Below are positions 24,268-33,094 of a stretch of 64,000 nt of DNA, piece after piece (the stretch's first letter is position 1; every line of letters begins with the position of its first letter). A program made the position numbers and the translations under genes. Origin of the DNA: Mesobacillus subterraneus (GTDB lineage Bacteria > Bacillota > Bacilli > Bacillales > Cytobacillaceae); NCBI RefSeq assembly GCF_023715485.1, contig NZ_JAMBOF010000001.1, positions 372,001 through 436,000 of the forward strand, read 5' to 3'. A model generated the notes under the pieces. The model was not told where the DNA came from. It saw nothing but the letters and a program-made list of their open reading frames with translations, and did no database searches.

Positions 24268-25953
24268 ATGACTGAACCATGGTGGAAAAAGGCTGTTGTC
24301 TATCAAATCTATCCAAAGAGTTTTTTTGACACAACCGGCAATGGAACAGGCGACCTTCCGGGGATTATCGCCAGGCTGGATTATCTGAAAGAACTGGGTG
24401 TCGATGTAATCTGGCTGACGCCAATTTACGACTCACCTCAGCGAGATAACGGATACGATATAAGAGACTACTATAAAATATATGAAGAATACGGAACGAT
24501 GGAAGACTTTGACCGTCTTCTTGGGGAAGCACATCAGCGTGGAATCAAGCTGATCATGGACATCGTTGTGAACCACTCATCCACGGAACATGAGTGGTTT
24601 CAGGATGCCAGGAAGTCAAAAGAGAGTCCTTACCGTAATTATTATATTTGGAAGGATCCAAAGGAAGATGGCAGCGAACCAACTAACTGGGAATCCAAAT
24701 TTGGCGGGAATGCCTGGGAGTACGATGAAGCAACAGGTCAATATTATCTTCACTTATTCGATGTGACCCAGGCGGATTTGAACTGGGAGAATGAACAGCT
24801 CCGCAACGATGTATATGAAATGATGGATTATTGGTTCAAGAAGGGAGTCGATGGTTTCAGGCTTGATGTCATCAACTTGATCTCCAAAGACCAAGACTTC
24901 CCGGATGATGACGGCTCCGTGCCGCCGGGGGATGGCCGGAAATTTTACACAGACGGCCCGAAGATCCATGAATATTTGCAGGAAATGAACCGTGAGGTCT
25001 TTTCGAAATATGACAGCATGACCGTTGGAGAGATGTCCTCCACAACAATCGAAAACTGCATAAAATACTCGAATCCGGAACGAAACGAATTAAGCATGAC
25101 GTTCAACTTCCATCATTTAAAAGTCGATTATAAAAATGGTGACAAGTGGACTCTTGCAGATTTTGACTTCCTTGCATTGAAGCAGATTCTATCAACATGG
25201 CAATCCGAAATGCATAAAGGCGGCGGCTGGAACGCGTTATTCTGGTGCAACCATGACCAGCCGAGAGTTGTGTCCCGCTATGGAAATGATGGTGAATACC
25301 ACCGGGAGTCCGCGAAGATGCTGGCAACCGCAATCCACATGATGCAAGGTACACCATATATTTATCAGGGTGAAGAAATCGGGATGACGAATCCTTATTT
25401 TGATAAAATTGAAGACTATCGAGATGTAGAATCATTAAATATGTACAAATTAAAGCAGGCAGAAGGTATGCCTGAAAAAGAAATCCTCGAGATTTTGCAA
25501 AGCAAGTCCCGGGACAACTCACGCACTCCTGTCCAATGGAATGCAGAACAACATGCAGGTTTTACAAAAGGCACTCCCTGGATCGATGTAGCGAAGAATT
25601 ATCAGACTGTGAATGTTGAAAAAGCGCTTGCTGATGAGAATTCGGTATTTTACCACTATAAGAAGCTGATACAGCTGCGAAAACAGTATGACATCATCAC
25701 TTATGGTGATTACGAGCTGATTCTTGAAGAAAATCGAGAAATCTTCGCTTATATAAGAAACGGCGAGGATGAAAAACTGCTTGTCGTAAACAATTTTTAC
25801 GGGGAAGAAACAGTATTTGAACTTCCAGAGTCAATCACACTCGATGGTTTTAAGGCGAAAATCCTGCTTTCAAACTATAAGGATTCTGGGAAGGATGTTG
25901 CACGAATCGACCTACGTCCTTTTGAATCAATTGTTTATCATTTAACGAAATAA
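24268..25953 (+). CDS. treC: Trehalose-6-phosphate hydrolase (alpha,alpha-phosphotrehalase)
   Basis: A 561-residue GH13 enzyme, the same length as B. subtilis TreA. It starts MTEPWWKKAVVYQIYPKSF. The GH13 regions are visible: MDIVVNHSS, GFRLDVINL (nucleophilic Asp), VGEM (acid/base Glu) and WCNHDQPRV. It converts trehalose-6-phosphate to glucose and glucose-6-phosphate. The ATG at 24268 is chosen because TGGAGGTGG lies upstream; a GTG thirty bases earlier has no RBS. It is co-transcribed with treP (44-bp gap). The treR repressor that usually follows is absent; a terminator comes next. Confidence 0.95.
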   Translation: MTEPWWKKAVVYQIYPKSFFDTTGNGTGDLPGIIARLDYLKELGVDVIWLTPIYDSPQRDNGYDIRDYYKIYEEYGTMEDFDRLLGEAHQRGIKLIMDIVVNHSSTEHEWFQDARKSKESPYRNYYIWKDPKEDGSEPTNWESKFGGNAWEYDEATGQYYLHLFDVTQADLNWENEQLRNDVYEMMDYWFKKGVDGFRLDVINLISKDQDFPDDDGSVPPGDGRKFYTDGPKIHEYLQEMNREVFSKYDSMTVGEMSSTTIENCIKYSNPERNELSMTFNFHHLKVDYKNGDKWTLADFDFLALKQILSTWQSEMHKGGGWNALFWCNHDQPRVVSRYGNDGEYHRESAKMLATAIHMMQGTPYIYQGEEIGMTNPYFDKIEDYRDVESLNMYKLKQAEGMPEKEILEILQSKSRDNSRTPVQWNAEQHAGFTKGTPWIDVAKNYQTVNVEKALADENSVFYHYKKLIQLRKQYDIITYGDYELILEENREIFAYIRNGEDEKLLVVNNFYGEETVFELPESITLDGFKAKILLSNYKDSGKDVARIDLRPFESIVYHLTK

Positions 25954-25960
25954 CCTTTTT

Positions 25961-25989
25961 GTGGAGGCTGAGATGCCTCCACTTTTTTT
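25961..25989 (+). terminator. Terminator of treP-treC
   Basis: GTGGAGGC / GCCTCCAC perfect stem, seven Ts. Confidence 0.9.
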
Positions 25990-26005
25990 ACTTAATTTGT
26001 TAAAA

Positions 26006-26119
26006 GTAGTGATTATCTAAGATTTCGTAGTGATTATTGCAAAAAACGTAGTGATTATGGTTTGTTTCGTAGTGATTGTGCTAAAAAACGTAGTGATTCT
26101 GCCTGATTCTGTAGTGATT
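26006..26119. repeat. Six-unit 21-bp iteron-like array
   Basis: The nonamer GTAGTGATT begins at 26006, 26027, 26048, 26069, 26090 and 26111, exactly 21 bp apart, with 12-bp variable spacers that alternate between A-rich (..AAAAAAC) and T-rich (..TTTC) ends. It lies between the treC terminator and yugN. Twenty-one bp is two helical turns, so the repeats face the same side. No start codon or RBS supports translation. Confidence 0.92.
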
Positions 26120-26244
26120 CCAATATAAACCCATAAAAATTTGCAAGCAATTCACTTTTTACCAGTATGCTGTAGCATGTTTGACCACTATTTCAAGGTG
26201 GAAAATACTAATATACCAATCCAAAACGAAATGAGGTCTGCAAA

Positions 26245-26655
26245 ATGATCCAAATTCAATCAAATATAGAAGGAAAAGAGCTTACAGTAGGAGAGTTAAA
26301 ACAAAAACTGGAGCCGATGGGCTTTACGGTCAATGGAAACTGGGAGTATGACCATGCCTATTTCGATTACAAGATGAATGATGATCATGGCGACCAACAA
26401 TATGTGCGGATTCCTTTCCAATCCACTGGTGGTCCATTAGATGATGAAGGAACCCTCGTCCAAATCGGTACTCCATTCCTGCTCGATCATCAGTTCGAAA
26501 CAGACGTTGATGAGGATGGGAATATTGGGGCGCTAAGCGGTTCATTCAACCAGTTCAAAGAGCCTGCTGACAAGGATGCGCCATTCCCGGAAGAATATGT
26601 CGAGCGAGGCAGGACGTTAATCAACAAGGCTGAGCAGGCATTGATTGGGCAATAA
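26245..26655 (+). CDS. yugN: YugN-like family protein
   Basis: A 136-residue soluble protein with the YugN pattern: a short helix-rich N-terminus (VGELKQKLEPMGFTVNGNWEYDHAYFDYKM), the segment YVRIPFQSTGGPLDDEGTLVQIGTPFLL and an acidic loop. The family is restricted to Firmicutes and has no known function. ATG preceded by ATGAGG with modest spacing. The 21-bp array lies 125 bp upstream and could act on this gene. Confidence 0.83.
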   Translation: MIQIQSNIEGKELTVGELKQKLEPMGFTVNGNWEYDHAYFDYKMNDDHGDQQYVRIPFQSTGGPLDDEGTLVQIGTPFLLDHQFETDVDEDGNIGALSGSFNQFKEPADKDAPFPEEYVERGRTLINKAEQALIGQ

Positions 26656-26660
26656 AAGGA

Positions 26661-26700
26661 AAAAGGCAGCTTCCATGGACATGTGGAAGCTGCCTTTTTA
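26661..26700 (+). terminator. Terminator of yugN
   Basis: AAAAGGCAGCTTCCA pairs with TGGAAGCTGCCTTTT; a perfect 15-bp stem with T tail. Confidence 0.93.
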
Positions 26701-26763
26701 ATTCCGGAATTTAAAGAATGGAATGCCGGTTTTCAAGAAGCTGGACAAGGAAACAGATCAAAA

Positions 26764-26772
26764 TGCTATACT
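26764..26772 (+). promoter_or_regulatory. Extended -10 promoter of the alaX-like gene
   Basis: TGCTATACT is an extended -10; TGGACA at 26742 is a loose -35 with 19-bp spacing. It argues that translation starts at 26811, not at earlier in-frame codons. Confidence 0.5.
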
Positions 26773-26810
26773 TGTTATCAAAGTTTTTAAATCGGAGTGT
26801 GAAGCAGGAA

Positions 26811-27992
26811 ATGGAACAGGAGTTATATTATCAAAATGCATATTTGAAAAGCTTTTCCGCAGAACTGATAAAACAAGAAAAAGACGAGTCGGGGCGTTTA
26901 TATGCGGTTTTGTCAAAGACAGCTTTTTACCCGACAGGCGGCGGCCAGCCATCCGATACAGGTACATTAAATGAGATTAAAGTGTTGGATGTCGAGGAGG
27001 TCGACGGTGAAATCCGCCATTACATAGAAACGCATTTGGATACAACGGATACAATAAAAGGCAGGATTGATTGGAATCGGCGTTTTGACCATATGCAGCA
27101 GCATTCCGGACAGCACATTTTATCTGCCGCTTTTGAAGAGCTGTTTAATTATAAAACAGTCAGCTTCCATCTCGGAAAAGATACATTGACAATCGATTTG
27201 GAAACAGACAATCTCTCCTTTGAAGAAGCAGCTGAAGTTGAAAAGCTTGCAAACAAGATCATCCTTGAAAACCGGCCGATCACCACAGTATGGGTCAATG
27301 AAGAGGAACTGAATCAATATAAGCTGAGGAAAGAACTTTCCGTATCAAAGAATATCAGGCTAGTCATCATACCAGACTTTGATTACAACGGCTGCGGCGG
27401 GACTCATCCGGATAGTACAGGACAGGTAGCATCGTTGAAAATTTTAGGCTGGGAAAGGCAGAAGAAAAAGGTTCGCGTAGAGTTTGTGTGCGGGGAACGC
27501 GTCCTGAAGCAGCTTGGCCGCAAGCATTCGGTCCTGCAGCAGCTCACTGCCTCGTTGAATGCACCAGAGCAAGACATGGTGGAGGCGGTTAATCGGATGC
27601 TTGTTCATCGTAAGGAGCTGGAAAAATCTCTCGAGGAGTCGAGGGACAGGTTGTTATCTTACGAATCTGCTGAGTTAATCGCTGAATGTGATAGAGATGT
27701 AGCAAGCAAGGTTTATAAAAACCGGAGCATCCAGGAGCTGCAGAAGCTGGCGCGTCAGCTTGTTTCTGAGGCAGAGGATCGGACCTTCCTGCTCGTTGCA
27801 GAAAATGAAGACAAGCTGCAATTTGTCTTTGCCCGCGGCAAGAATGCAAATGCTAATTTGAAGGAATTGACGAAGGAAGCTTTGCTTATTGTTGACGGTA
27901 AGGGCGGCGGCAATGAGTCCCTTGCCCAGGGAGGCGGAAAGCTGATGGACGGCGAGCAATTCGTTCAGCAGCTGATAGGAAAGATGAGATGA
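26811..27992 (+). CDS. Alanyl-tRNA editing protein (AlaX type, with DHHA1 domain)
   Basis: A 393-residue stand-alone relative of the AlaRS editing half. The N-terminal part has AFYPTGGGQPSDTG. The zinc-binding editing site is split between HMQQHSGQHILSAAF (HxxxH) and CGGTHPDSTGQV (CxxxH). A coiled-coil linker and a C-terminal DHHA1 domain follow (LLIVDGKGGGNESLAQGGG). It hydrolyses mis-charged Ser- or Gly-tRNA(Ala). The start at 26811 fits the length of homologues and the promoter position; its RBS (GCAGGAA) is weak, and ATG 26763 is an alternative. Confidence 0.9.
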   Translation: MEQELYYQNAYLKSFSAELIKQEKDESGRLYAVLSKTAFYPTGGGQPSDTGTLNEIKVLDVEEVDGEIRHYIETHLDTTDTIKGRIDWNRRFDHMQQHSGQHILSAAFEELFNYKTVSFHLGKDTLTIDLETDNLSFEEAAEVEKLANKIILENRPITTVWVNEEELNQYKLRKELSVSKNIRLVIIPDFDYNGCGGTHPDSTGQVASLKILGWERQKKKVRVEFVCGERVLKQLGRKHSVLQQLTASLNAPEQDMVEAVNRMLVHRKELEKSLEESRDRLLSYESAELIAECDRDVASKVYKNRSIQELQKLARQLVSEAEDRTFLLVAENEDKLQFVFARGKNANANLKELTKEALLIVDGKGGGNESLAQGGGKLMDGEQFVQQLIGKMR

Positions 27993-28217
27993 ATTGTGAA
28001 CATTTTTTGAAGTAAAAAGCCATTTTAAGTTCGAAAGTTTTAGTACATTAGCAGTAATTTTTTCGTTTTTAAATTAAAATTACGAGAATACAATAGAAAA
28101 ACAGACTTTTTACCTATTTTTTACAGTAAGATTGGATATAGATGAAAGTTTTACCATTTAAAAAAAGGTTTAACTCCCTCATAATGAAATTCAACCAGAG
28201 AAATAGGGGGAATCAGA

Positions 28218-28430
28218 ATGTTTGATGTTGAAAAAGGATCTGTAGAAGAAGCCATTATGATCCTGCAAAATCTCGGTTTAAAAGTGAATGAATACGAGAA
28301 AACGAATTCAATGATTCCAGTAGGAAATTATAAGGAATTATTGGAATTCACCATTGCTGTTGCCAGGAAGACAAGTGAAATCACTGACACTATTGACGAG
28401 ATGATGGAAGATATAGAAGCTAGATTGTAA
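28218..28430 (+). CDS. Hypothetical protein, 70 aa
   Basis: A small acidic, probably helical protein (MFDVEKGSVEEAIMILQNLGLKVNEYEKT...EITDTIDEMMEDIEARL) of no family I recognise. TAGGGGGAATC upstream is a good RBS, and a strong terminator follows, which support a real gene. The preceding 27993-28217 is AT-rich with no other feature. Confidence 0.72.
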   Translation: MFDVEKGSVEEAIMILQNLGLKVNEYEKTNSMIPVGNYKELLEFTIAVARKTSEITDTIDEMMEDIEARL

Positions 28431-28441
28431 ATATATATTGC

Positions 28442-28477
28442 AAGAGCAGCCCGCGGTGCTTCGGGCTGCTCTTTTAT
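28442..28477 (+). terminator. Terminator of the gene at 28218
   Basis: AAGAGCAGCCCG / CGGGCTGCTCTT perfect 12-bp stem and TTTT. Confidence 0.92.
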
Positions 28478-28539
28478 TTAGGCTGTTTTAAAGGTCTTTC
28501 TCTGTTGGAGACATAAATCCTTAGTCTCTATTTTAAAAT

Positions 28540-29412
28540 CTAATTTTGGGTACTATCAATGTATTCAAATAAAAAGGATTGTCCATTTCGATAGAAACGC
28601 GGATCATAGACTCCCAGCTTTTCGCCATCATCGACAATCACGACAAATGGTGACCACTCATACAGTGTCCTTGCCTCCGGTTTTTCTTCAAATAAACTAT
28701 TCAGGTTGGCATCTTCGGCAGAAGTCAGCTTATATTGCAGCTTTTTTTCAGAGAAGAGATTATCCTGGAAAATGGCAACTTCATTTTCGTTTTTGGTGAT
28801 GACCGTATATGTCCATGGGATAAAGCCAGCCGAAAGAGCAATCTGCTCATATTCTTTTTCGTATTGGTTGTAGATAAGCCAGCCCTGGACACTTTGGACA
28901 ATCACATGGAGAGCTATGAAGGCCCATGCGAATTTGAAATAGTAAGGACTTTTCATTTTATTGACCCTTGAAGCAATGAACGCCGTACCGATGATGATCC
29001 AAAACACAAAATCGATGATGGGAATAGTACCGAATGTAATTCTTATATTGGAAAACGGCTCAAGGTAACCTGTTCCCCAGGCGTTAAATAGATCGCTTGT
29101 GTTGTGGATCATGACCGCCAGCCAGCCAAGGAAAAATAGTTTGAGATCTTTTACCTTAAATAGAAGGAAAGAAAGTAAAATAAATAATGCAGCCCAGACT
29201 GGGGTCAGAAACACGGAATGAGTGATGCCTCGATGCCACATCTGGTAAAGGCCCTCGCTGTCCCAGAATTTCGAGATGACATCTATGTCCGGAATCTGGC
29301 TGGCACCGACCGCTGTCAGCAAATAAGCACGCTTTTGCGATTTTTCCATATCTTTTTTATCAACGGCGCCGTACAGGGCTAAACCGAATAAAGTATGAGT
29401 TATTGAGTCCAT
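28540..29412 (-). CDS. yfhP: YfhP-like membrane-bound putative metal hydrolase (DUF457/YdjM-type)
   Basis: A 290-residue membrane protein. The N-terminal MDSITHTLFGLALYGAV and the second His motif HRGITHSVFLTPVWAA match the YdjM/YfhP family of predicted membrane-bound metal-dependent hydrolases. About five membrane segments precede a C-terminal extracytoplasmic domain of ~110 residues. The RBS AGGAGGTG is perfect. Catalytic activity has not been shown for the family. It is transcribed away from prfC, with mosaic repeat R1 in the gap. Confidence 0.85.
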   Translation of the reverse strand: MDSITHTLFGLALYGAVDKKDMEKSQKRAYLLTAVGASQIPDIDVISKFWDSEGLYQMWHRGITHSVFLTPVWAALFILLSFLLFKVKDLKLFFLGWLAVMIHNTSDLFNAWGTGYLEPFSNIRITFGTIPIIDFVFWIIIGTAFIASRVNKMKSPYYFKFAWAFIALHVIVQSVQGWLIYNQYEKEYEQIALSAGFIPWTYTVITKNENEVAIFQDNLFSEKKLQYKLTSAEDANLNSLFEEKPEARTLYEWSPFVVIVDDGEKLGVYDPRFYRNGQSFLFEYIDSTQN

Positions 29413-29544
29413 CCTACACCTCCTGAATCTTCATTATAATCGTAAAAGGAAAATTTTTAAAAGTTCTGATATGTAACTGCAGGATTGCAAACTTTCCGCC
29501 AGAAAGATAAGATTAACTTTATAGCAAAGAAAGTATAAATTTCC

Positions 29545-29796
29545 ACTTCGAAAATTGTCCAGCTCCAGCGCCTAGCCCCTCGAGACGTTTGTCTAGTTTT
29601 GCCTCCTAGAAACTCCGAAACTTCAACTCCGCCGGCAGAAGCAAAAAGCGCTTCTTTGTCGGAGTCTCCAGTTTCTCCGTTTCTGGGCAGTCGGCTATAC
29701 TTTTCGATTTCGGTCCGCCCAATGAAGTCAAAGAGCGACTTCACTGGTCGGTCCTCCAACGCTTGTCGGGGCTGACCAAGGCGCTTGCGCTTTTCT
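29545..29796. repeat. Mosaic structured repeat, copy R1
   Basis: Starts AATTGTCCAGCTCCAGCGCC TAGCCCCTCGAG and ends GTCGGGGCTGACC AAGGCGCTTGCGC. Internal self-complementary segments: AGAAGC...GCTTCT, TGAAGTC...GACTTCA and AGAAACT...AGTTTCT. Its ends are also imperfectly complementary (CAGCGCC...GCCCC with GGGGC...GGCGCTTG), so the whole can fold on itself. It lies upstream of prfC, ending ~40 bp before its start. Nearly identical blocks occur in R2 and R3. Confidence 0.92.
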
Positions 29797-29836
29797 ATGA
29801 GGAATTTTGCCTTTAACAGAAAGGAAACATTTAAAC

Positions 29837-31408
29837 ATGAAAAAATTAAAAGATGAAGTATTATCGCGCAGAACCTTTGCGATTATTTCCCACCCGGATG
29901 CCGGGAAAACGACGCTTACGGAAAAGCTTTTGCTATTCGGCGGCGCCATAAGGGATGCCGGTACTGTAAAAGCTAAGAAGACTGGGAAGTTTGCGACAAG
30001 CGACTGGATGGAAATCGAGAAGCAGCGTGGAATTTCCGTAACATCCAGTGTCATGCAATTCGATTATGATGGGGTAAAGGTCAACATTCTTGACACTCCA
30101 GGCCACCAGGATTTCTCGGAGGACACGTACAGAACGTTAACAGCGGTTGACAGTGCCGTGATGATCATAGACTCTGCAAAGGGAATCGAGGACCAGACTC
30201 TCAAGCTTTTCAAGGTATGCCGAATGAGGGGTATCCCGATTTTTACTTTTATCAACAAGCTTGACCGTCAGGGTAAAATGCCGCTTGAACTGCTTGCCGA
30301 ACTGGAAGAGGTTCTTGGCATCGAATCCTATCCGATGAACTGGCCTATTGGCATGGGAAAAGAGTTCCTTGGAATATATGACCGATTCAATAACCGGATT
30401 GAGCAATTTCGTGTCGATGAGGACCAACGCTTTATTTCATTGAATGAAGAGGGCGAAATTGCTGGAGACTATTCATTAAAAGAATCTTCATTATATGAGC
30501 AGACATTAGAAGAAATCATGTTGCTGGACGAAGCGGGAAATGAGTTTTCCAAGGAGCGTATCGCAGATGGAACGTTAACTCCAGTATTCTTTGGGAGTGC
30601 ATTGACGAACTTTGGCGTTCAAACATTCCTTGATTCCTACCTTCAATTTGCACCGACGCCACAGCCAAGAAATTCGACTGCGGGCGAGATAGATCCATTA
30701 TCAGAAGAGTTTTCTGGATTTATCTTTAAAATCCAGGCAAACATGAACCCGGCTCACCGCGACAGGATCGCCTTCCTGCGAATCTGCTCAGGCAAATTCG
30801 AGCGAGGCATGACGGTTCAGCTCAGCAGGACAGGAAAACCGATGAAGCTTGCGCAGTCTACTCAGTTCATGGCAGACGACCGCAGCACTGTTGAGGAGGC
30901 TGTTGCCGGCGACATTATCGGTCTGTACGATCCAGGCACATACCAGATTGGTGATACAATTGTTTCTGGCAAGGAAGCCTTCCAATACGAAAAGCTTCCT
31001 CAGTTCACTCCAGAACTTTTCGTCCGGGTAACGGCCAAGAATGTCATGAAGCAGAAGCATTTCCATAAAGGGATCCAGCAGCTTGTCCAGGAAGGTGCCA
31101 TCCAGCTCTTCAAAACCGTGAAGACGGATGAGTATTTGCTTGGTGCTGTCGGCCAGCTTCAATTTGAAGTATTCGAGGCGAGAATGCGCAATGAGTATAA
31201 CGTTGAAGTATTGATGGAAAGACAGGGCTCCAAAATCGCACGATGGATCGAAGGTGACCAGGTCAATGAAAACCTGTCCAGCTCACGAAGCCTGCTTGTA
31301 ACTGACCGGTTTGATAAAAAAGCATTCCTGTTCGAGAATGACTTTGCATTAAGATGGTTCCAGGACAAAAATCCTGAAGTTAAACTTTATAATCCGATGG
31401 ATGCTTAA
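29837..31408 (+). CDS. prfC: Peptide chain release factor 3 (RF3)
   Basis: A 523-residue translational GTPase. G1 is [18 protein letters not shown]3 [11 protein letters not shown] and G4 FINKLDR; the switch region is [16 protein letters not shown]3 removes RF1/RF2 from the ribosome after peptide release and helps in post-peptidyl-transfer quality control. The ATG at 29837 follows AAAGGAAA; an earlier TTG lacks an RBS and lies next to the repeat. The gene is single and is flanked by repeats R1 and R2. RF3 is patchily distributed in Bacillus (to my knowledge absent from B. subtilis), so transfer or lineage loss is plausible. Confidence 0.95.
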   Translation: MKKLKDEVLSRRTFAIISHPDAGKTTLTEKLLLFGGAIRDAGTVKAKKTGKFATSDWMEIEKQRGISVTSSVMQFDYDGVKVNILDTPGHQDFSEDTYRTLTAVDSAVMIIDSAKGIEDQTLKLFKVCRMRGIPIFTFINKLDRQGKMPLELLAELEEVLGIESYPMNWPIGMGKEFLGIYDRFNNRIEQFRVDEDQRFISLNEEGEIAGDYSLKESSLYEQTLEEIMLLDEAGNEFSKERIADGTLTPVFFGSALTNFGVQTFLDSYLQFAPTPQPRNSTAGEIDPLSEEFSGFIFKIQANMNPAHRDRIAFLRICSGKFERGMTVQLSRTGKPMKLAQSTQFMADDRSTVEEAVAGDIIGLYDPGTYQIGDTIVSGKEAFQYEKLPQFTPELFVRVTAKNVMKQKHFHKGIQQLVQEGAIQLFKTVKTDEYLLGAVGQLQFEVFEARMRNEYNVEVLMERQGSKIARWIEGDQVNENLSSSRSLLVTDRFDKKAFLFENDFALRWFQDKNPEVKLYNPMDA

Positions 31409-31414
31409 TACAAT

Positions 31415-31445
31415 TGAGCCGGCTAAACCAAGCCGGCTCTTTTAT
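31415..31445 (+). terminator. Terminator of prfC
   Basis: GAGCCGGCT / AGCCGGCTC stem, TTTT tail. Confidence 0.9.
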
Positions 31446-31466
31446 TTACAAAATAAGAATAAAATT

Positions 31467-31841
31467 CACTTCGAAAATTGTCCAGCTCCAGCGCCTAGCC
31501 CCTCGAGTCGCTTGTCTAGCTGCGGCTCCTAACTCCTCGAGACGCTTCGGTCCTGCCAATGAAGTCAAAGAACGACTTCACTGTCAGGCCCTCCAGCGCT
31601 TGTCGGAGTTGAACAGTCGCCTCCGCTTTTCGAATTGTCTAGTTTCGCCTCCTAGAAACTCCGAAACTTCAACTCCGCCGGCAGAAGCAAAAAACGCTTC
31701 TTTGTCGGAGTCTCCAGTTTCTGTGTTTCTGGGCAGTCGGCTACACATTTCGATTTCGGTCCGCCCAATGAAGTCAAAGAACGACTTCACTGGTCGGCCC
31801 TTCAGCGCTTGTCGGTGCTGACCAAGGCGCTTGCGCTTTTC
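31467..31841. repeat. Mosaic structured repeat, copy R2
   Basis: Same outer ends as R1 (CAGCTCCAGCGCCTAGCCCC ... CCAAGGCGCTTGCGC) but with an extra internal module (about 31516-31640: CTCCTAACTCCTCGAG, CGGTCCTGCCAATGAAG, GGAGTTGAACAGTCGCC). The module seen in R1 then follows (about 31641-31841). It fills most of the gap between prfC and the EAL gene. No protein is supported here on either strand. Confidence 0.92.
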
Positions 31842-31929
31842 TTACATGGGTAGAAGGTTGGATTTTCCTATATTTCTGATGGTATTGTTATAATCAAGAA
31901 GAACTAGTAAGTTTATCAGGAGGAACAGG

Positions 31930-32943
31930 ATGGAAAAAGAGTGCATTCAATGCGGGCTGCCGTTTCAATTATTCGAGACTGGGTACCTTTTTATATTAAA
32001 TAATGATGACTACAATTTAACTATACTCAATGAACGCTGGTCGATGGAAAGGTATCAATCATTAAAAGAACTGGAAGAGTTACTTCATGAAGCAGCCGCT
32101 CAATTGGATGATCAAACCAGAATAAAAGCTGGAATATCAAAGACTCCCGAACTTCCTTTAATGTCTATTAGCCTGACATCGTTACTAGCCCGAGTCCGTG
32201 ACAGGGAAACTGTCGACTTAATTAATTACGGCAGGCTAGTCAGTTACCTGCAGCCAATTGTCAGCCTTAAGAATGGCGTACACCTTTATGGCTATGAATC
32301 CTTGCTGCGAACAGAAGCACCCCTGCAGGTCTCACCAGGAAAGCTCTTCAGGACTGCTCATGAAACCGGCATGCTCTCGTTGCTGGACAAACGGGCGCGA
32401 GAGGCAGCAATTAAATCCAAGAAAGAAAAAATACCAGCCGGAATCAAAAGTTTCATAAACTTCCTGCCATCAACGATCTATAACCCTGAATACTGTCTGC
32501 GGCATACCTTTAATTTAGTGAATCAATATCAAATAGATCCAGATGAACTCGTATTTGAAGTGGTTGAATCTGAAAAAATAGCGGATATCGCCCATCTTAA
32601 GAAGGTTCTTAATACATATAAGAGGCAGGGAATGAAAGTAGCGCTGGATGATGTCGGTGCTGGTTTTTCAACGCTTGAAGTGCTGGAAATGCTGAACCCT
32701 GACTATGTTAAGATTGATCGCCAGTATATAAACCATTGCGACCATGACACCGCCAACCAGGAGTTTTTGGCGAGAGTGATTGAACTGGCAGATAAGCTGG
32801 GCATAACGGTTCTTGCTGAAGGAATCGAGCGCAAAGAAGAACTGGAGTATTGCATGAAAATCGGCATCGATCTCGCACAAGGATATTACTTAGGAAAACC
32901 TAGTGTGAATGCAGAGTTTAAAGATGCAGTATTTTCAAAGTAA
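31930..32943 (+). CDS. EAL-domain cyclic-di-GMP phosphodiesterase
   Basis: A 337-residue soluble protein. The first ~95 residues are of unknown type, with a CxxC near the start (CIQCG). The EAL domain follows: YGYESLLRTE (EAL motif as ESL), SFINFLPSTIY, FEVVESE, VALDDVGAGFSTL, VKIDRQYI, LAEGIE and QGYYLGKP. All the metal- and substrate-binding acidic residues appear to be present, with DDVG replacing the common DDFG, so it is probably active in hydrolysing c-di-GMP to pGpG. No GGDEF partner is nearby. RBS AGGAGG and a TATAAT at 31889-31894 support the start. Confidence 0.9.
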   Translation: MEKECIQCGLPFQLFETGYLFILNNDDYNLTILNERWSMERYQSLKELEELLHEAAAQLDDQTRIKAGISKTPELPLMSISLTSLLARVRDRETVDLINYGRLVSYLQPIVSLKNGVHLYGYESLLRTEAPLQVSPGKLFRTAHETGMLSLLDKRAREAAIKSKKEKIPAGIKSFINFLPSTIYNPEYCLRHTFNLVNQYQIDPDELVFEVVESEKIADIAHLKKVLNTYKRQGMKVALDDVGAGFSTLEVLEMLNPDYVKIDRQYINHCDHDTANQEFLARVIELADKLGITVLAEGIERKEELEYCMKIGIDLAQGYYLGKPSVNAEFKDAVFSK

Positions 32944-32968
32944 AAAGCAAACGAAAATAGTAAAAATT

Positions 32969-32999
32969 AAAACTGCCTAAATGATCGGCAGTTTTTTTC
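32969..32999 (+). terminator. Terminator of the EAL gene
   Basis: AACTGCC / GGCAGTT stem with TTTTTTT; its tail runs directly into the next promoter. Confidence 0.85.
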
Positions 33000-33028
33000 T
33001 TGACTTTTTAAACCTGAGATACTATATT
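33000..33028 (+). promoter_or_regulatory. SigA promoter of the T-box/nhaC transcript
   Basis: TTGACT (33000-33005), 17 bp, TATATT (33023-33028). Places the transcript start near 33035, ~270 nt before the nhaC start. Confidence 0.85.
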
Positions 33029-33041
33029 AATATTATTCTAT

Positions 33042-33065
33042 AACGCTTTTATGCATAAAAGCGTT
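33042..33065. repeat. Perfect 24-bp palindrome at the start of the T-box leader
   Basis: AACGCTTTTATG (33042-33053) is followed by its exact reverse complement CATAAAAGCGTT (33054-33065). It starts within ~10 bp of the predicted transcript start and before T-box stem I. It could be an operator or a 5'-end RNA hairpin. Confidence 0.85.
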
Positions 33066-33094
33066 TAAGTGAAAAAGTTAAAATGATGTGTTGA

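Noticed and set aside
25996-26104. Open frame through the 21-bp array giving RSDY-type heptapeptide repeats
   Set aside because: Twenty-one is a multiple of three, so any frame without a stop looks repetitive. There is no ATG, GTG or TTG in frame after the upstream TAA and no RBS.
26006-26119. CRISPR array
   Set aside because: Repeats are 9 bp with 12-bp spacers, far too short, and no cas genes are present.
29457-29759. Frames through mosaic repeats R1-R3 that look like a conserved protein family
   Set aside because: The similarity comes from the nucleotide repeat, which has hairpin-type structure and variable module order. No start signals, and frames break between copies.
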